Below, piece after piece: positions 3,613 through 5,246 of a stretch of DNA of 5,246 bases (position 1 is the stretch's first letter; the number at the start of each line of letters is the position of its first letter). This DNA is from Streptosporangiaceae bacterium (GTDB lineage: Bacteria > Actinomycetota > Actinomycetes > Streptosporangiales > Streptosporangiaceae). The notes under the pieces are model-generated. The model had not been told where the DNA came from. It was given only the letters and a program-made list of their open reading frames with translations, and made no database searches. The translations under genes and the position numbers were made by a program. The DNA is taken from assembly GCA_030045215.1 (NCBI GenBank), contig JASIBJ010000262.1, positions 1-5,246 on the forward strand, in the 5' to 3' direction.

Positions 3613-5246
3613 GCGGAAGCTTCCGGCCGGGCGGCGAACGAGGCCGTAGCCGGGCTGAGGTCCCGCAGTGCCGCGCTGCGGCAGGCAGCGGCAAACCCGA
3701 ACGCGCGGCAGCAGGAGCTGCTCGACGCGGCGCTGGCCGAACTGGACGGGGCGATCCACGCGCTGACGGCCGGCGGCAACGGCGTGACGGGTTCCCGCGA
3801 TGACCCGGGTAGCGCCGCGCATTCGGACCGGCGTCTTCTGCACGCGGTGTTCGCTCAGGCTCCGGTCGCGCTACTGGTCGTCGATCCGGACAGCACGGTG
3901 CGCCGGGCCAACTCCGCCGCCTGCGAGCTGCTCGGCGTGGGCCCAGGTTACGCGACCGGCAAGACGCTCGTCTCGATGGTCGAGCCCGCCAGCCGGGCGC
4001 CGCTGCGCTCGCAGCTGGCCGCGGTCCTGCGGTCGGGCACGCCTGCCATCGTCGGCTGCAGCCTTGTGGCCGCGACCGGGCCGGTGAGTTGCGAACTCGG
4101 CATCCGCGTCCTGCGCATCCGGGGAGATGAGGACCGGCTCCTGGTCGCCGCCGCGGAGGCCGGGTCGGCGGCGTCTCATCGTCCTAGCCGCTCGCGCGGC
4201 CGCGGCAAGGCCCGCGAAACCGCCGATCAGGAGATCGCCGCCCTGACTCGCCGCAACGACCTGCAGCTCGCTGCGGCGTGCCTGTTGCTCGACAACGCAG
4301 CCGCGAGCGAGTCGGTCATCCTCCAGCGCTGCGCCCGCCTCCTGGCCGGTGACCTCGCGACGTGGGTCATCGTGGACGTGCGCAGACGGGGGGCGCTGCG
4401 CCGGCACTTCGTTGCCGGCCCGGATGATCCCACGTCGGCCCGGCTGACCCGGGCGATTTCGGCGATCACGCCGGACCCGGACACCGTGTCGTCCCGCGTA
4501 TGCGACTCGGGTAGCTCGGTCCTGGTCACCCACGTCGAGGATGAGGAGATGCTCGGCCGCGACGCCGACGGTGCACCGCTCCTGGCAAGGCTCGGCGGCG
4601 TGTCCGTCCTGTCCGTTCCCGTGACCGACGACAGCCATTCCTTCGGCGCGCTGACGCTCGTCAGGGATGCAGCAGCCGGCGCCTTCCGGCTCCCCGACGT
4701 CGGGCTGGTCGAGCAGGTTGCCGACCTGCTCGCCCGCGCCATCGCGGCGCGCCGGCTGCTCACGCGCCAGACCGAGGCGGCCGAGGCACTGCGGTCGAGC
4801 CTGCTGCCCCCGGTGCTGAGGGCGATACCCGGAGTGGAGATCGTGGCGGCGCACATGCCACCGACGCGGGGCCGCGAGGTGGGTGGCGACTTCTACGACG
4901 TCTACCCCACGCCCCGCGGCTGGGGCGTGGCCATCGGCGACGTCTGCGGTAAGGGCGACGACGCCGCCGCCGCGACCGCGAGCGCGCGGCATGCGGTCCG
5001 GGTGCTGTCGCACTGGAATCCCGATCCGGCCGAGGTTCTGCGCGGCGCCAACGAGATCATGCTGGCCGAGGAGTTCGGCAGCAGGTTCGTGACCGCCGAC
5101 GCCGCCCATCTGAGCTGGGACAACCGGACCCTCCGGGTATTGCTCGCGAGCGCCGGGCACCCCGGCCCGGTCCTGCTCAGCGCGGACGGGAGGACGCAGA
5201 TGCTGACGGGCGGCGGCGTCGCGCTGGGGATATTCCCTGATCCGGA
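3610..5246 (+). CDS. PAS-GAF-PP2C (SpoIIE/RsbU-type) serine phosphatase, 3' end outside window
   Basis: The frame opens at ATG 3610 and has no stop to the window edge, giving 545 visible residues. Residues 1-56 are helical, Ala/Leu/Gln-rich. A PAS domain spans about 72-182 (LLHAVFAQAPVALLVVDPDS, then RANSAACELLG). A basic linker (HRPSRSRGRGKAR, 190-202) follows, then a GAF domain at about 218-382. The PP2C domain begins near 395 with SLLPPVLRAIPGVEI, followed by REVGGDFYDVY with metal-ligand Asp427, GDVCGKG with Asp444, and ASAGHPGPVLL (513-523). The last metal motif (S/T-D-G) lies beyond the window. Family role: Mn/Mg-dependent dephosphorylation of STAS antagonists in response to signals sensed by PAS/GAF. 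The STAS protein two genes upstream is the natural substrate (inference). No transmembrane segment is seen, so it is probably cytoplasmic. An in-frame TAG at 3598 makes ATG 3610 the first possible start. GGAGG is 12 bases away, unusually far, with AGGG seven bases away as an alternative. Confidence 0.92.
   Translation, partial: MAEASGRAANEAVAGLRSRSAALRQAAANPNARQQELLDAALAELDGAIHALTAGGNGVTGSRDDPGSAAHSDRRLLHAVFAQAPVALLVVDPDSTVRRANSAACELLGVGPGYATGKTLVSMVEPASRAPLRSQLAAVLRSGTPAIVGCSLVAATGPVSCELGIRVLRIRGDEDRLLVAAAEAGSAASHRPSRSRGRGKARETADQEIAALTRRNDLQLAAACLLLDNAAASESVILQRCARLLAGDLATWVIVDVRRRGALRRHFVAGPDDPTSARLTRAISAITPDPDTVSSRVCDSGSSVLVTHVEDEEMLGRDADGAPLLARLGGVSVLSVPVTDDSHSFGALTLVRDAAAGAFRLPDVGLVEQVADLLARAIAARRLLTRQTEAAEALRSSLLPPVLRAIPGVEIVAAHMPPTRGREVGGDFYDVYPTPRGWGVAIGDVCGKGDDAAAATASARHAVRVLSHWNPDPAEVLRGANEIMLAEEFGSRFVTADAAHLSWDNRTLRVLLASAGHPGPVLLSADGRTQMLTGGGVALGIFPDP

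Noticed and set aside
3871..5160. A 429-codon open frame on the minus strand
   Set aside because: It lies opposite the PAS-GAF-PP2C frame, which has clear domain motifs throughout. The antisense translation shows no recognisable domain. Long antisense frames are expected in GC-rich coding DNA.
1..5246. Search for CRISPR arrays, tRNA or rRNA genes, transposases and attachment sites
   Set aside because: No regularly spaced repeats, RNA gene signatures, transposase motifs or terminal inverted repeats were seen. Base composition and codon use look uniform across the genes.

Overview
The window is strongly GC-rich chromosomal DNA with codons biased to G or C at third positions. Its protein families point to a filamentous or related high-GC actinobacterium: an AfsR/SARP-type TPR regulator, a MEDS-HATPase anti-sigma factor, a STAS antagonist, a GAF-ANTAR protein and a PAS-GAF-PP2C phosphatase. 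The sequence does not fix a genus.

Layout: (1) Positions 1-1085, plus strand: the C-terminal part of an NB-ARC/TPR regulator, with its N-terminus outside the window. (2) Positions 1086-1148: a short convergent gap with two small hairpins. (3) Positions 1149-2081, minus strand: an anti-sigma factor of the RsbA-like type, with a MEDS sensor fused to a GHKL ATPase. (4) Positions 2082-2346: a 265-base divergent control region with a 9-bp inverted repeat, a 13-base palindrome and weak promoter-like hexamers. (5) Positions 2347-5246, plus strand: a probable operon of STAS antagonist, GAF-ANTAR RNA-binding protein, and PAS-GAF-PP2C phosphatase. The phosphatase runs off the right edge without a stop, so its catalytic domain is incomplete here.

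Working model (inference from family knowledge): genes 3-5 form a partner-switching module. The MEDS-HATPase protein would be the kinase/anti-sigma factor, the STAS protein its phosphorylatable antagonist, and the PP2C protein the phosphatase that reactivates the antagonist in response to PAS/GAF input. The GAF-ANTAR protein between antagonist and phosphatase adds a possible RNA-level output (antitermination or translation control). No sigma factor lies in the window, so the target is unknown. The most unusual non-coding feature is the 81-base gap before the phosphatase. It holds a GC-rich hairpin, a tandem 8-mer and a TAGGG segment that can pair with either of two CCCTA copies, one of which overlaps the phosphatase start codon.
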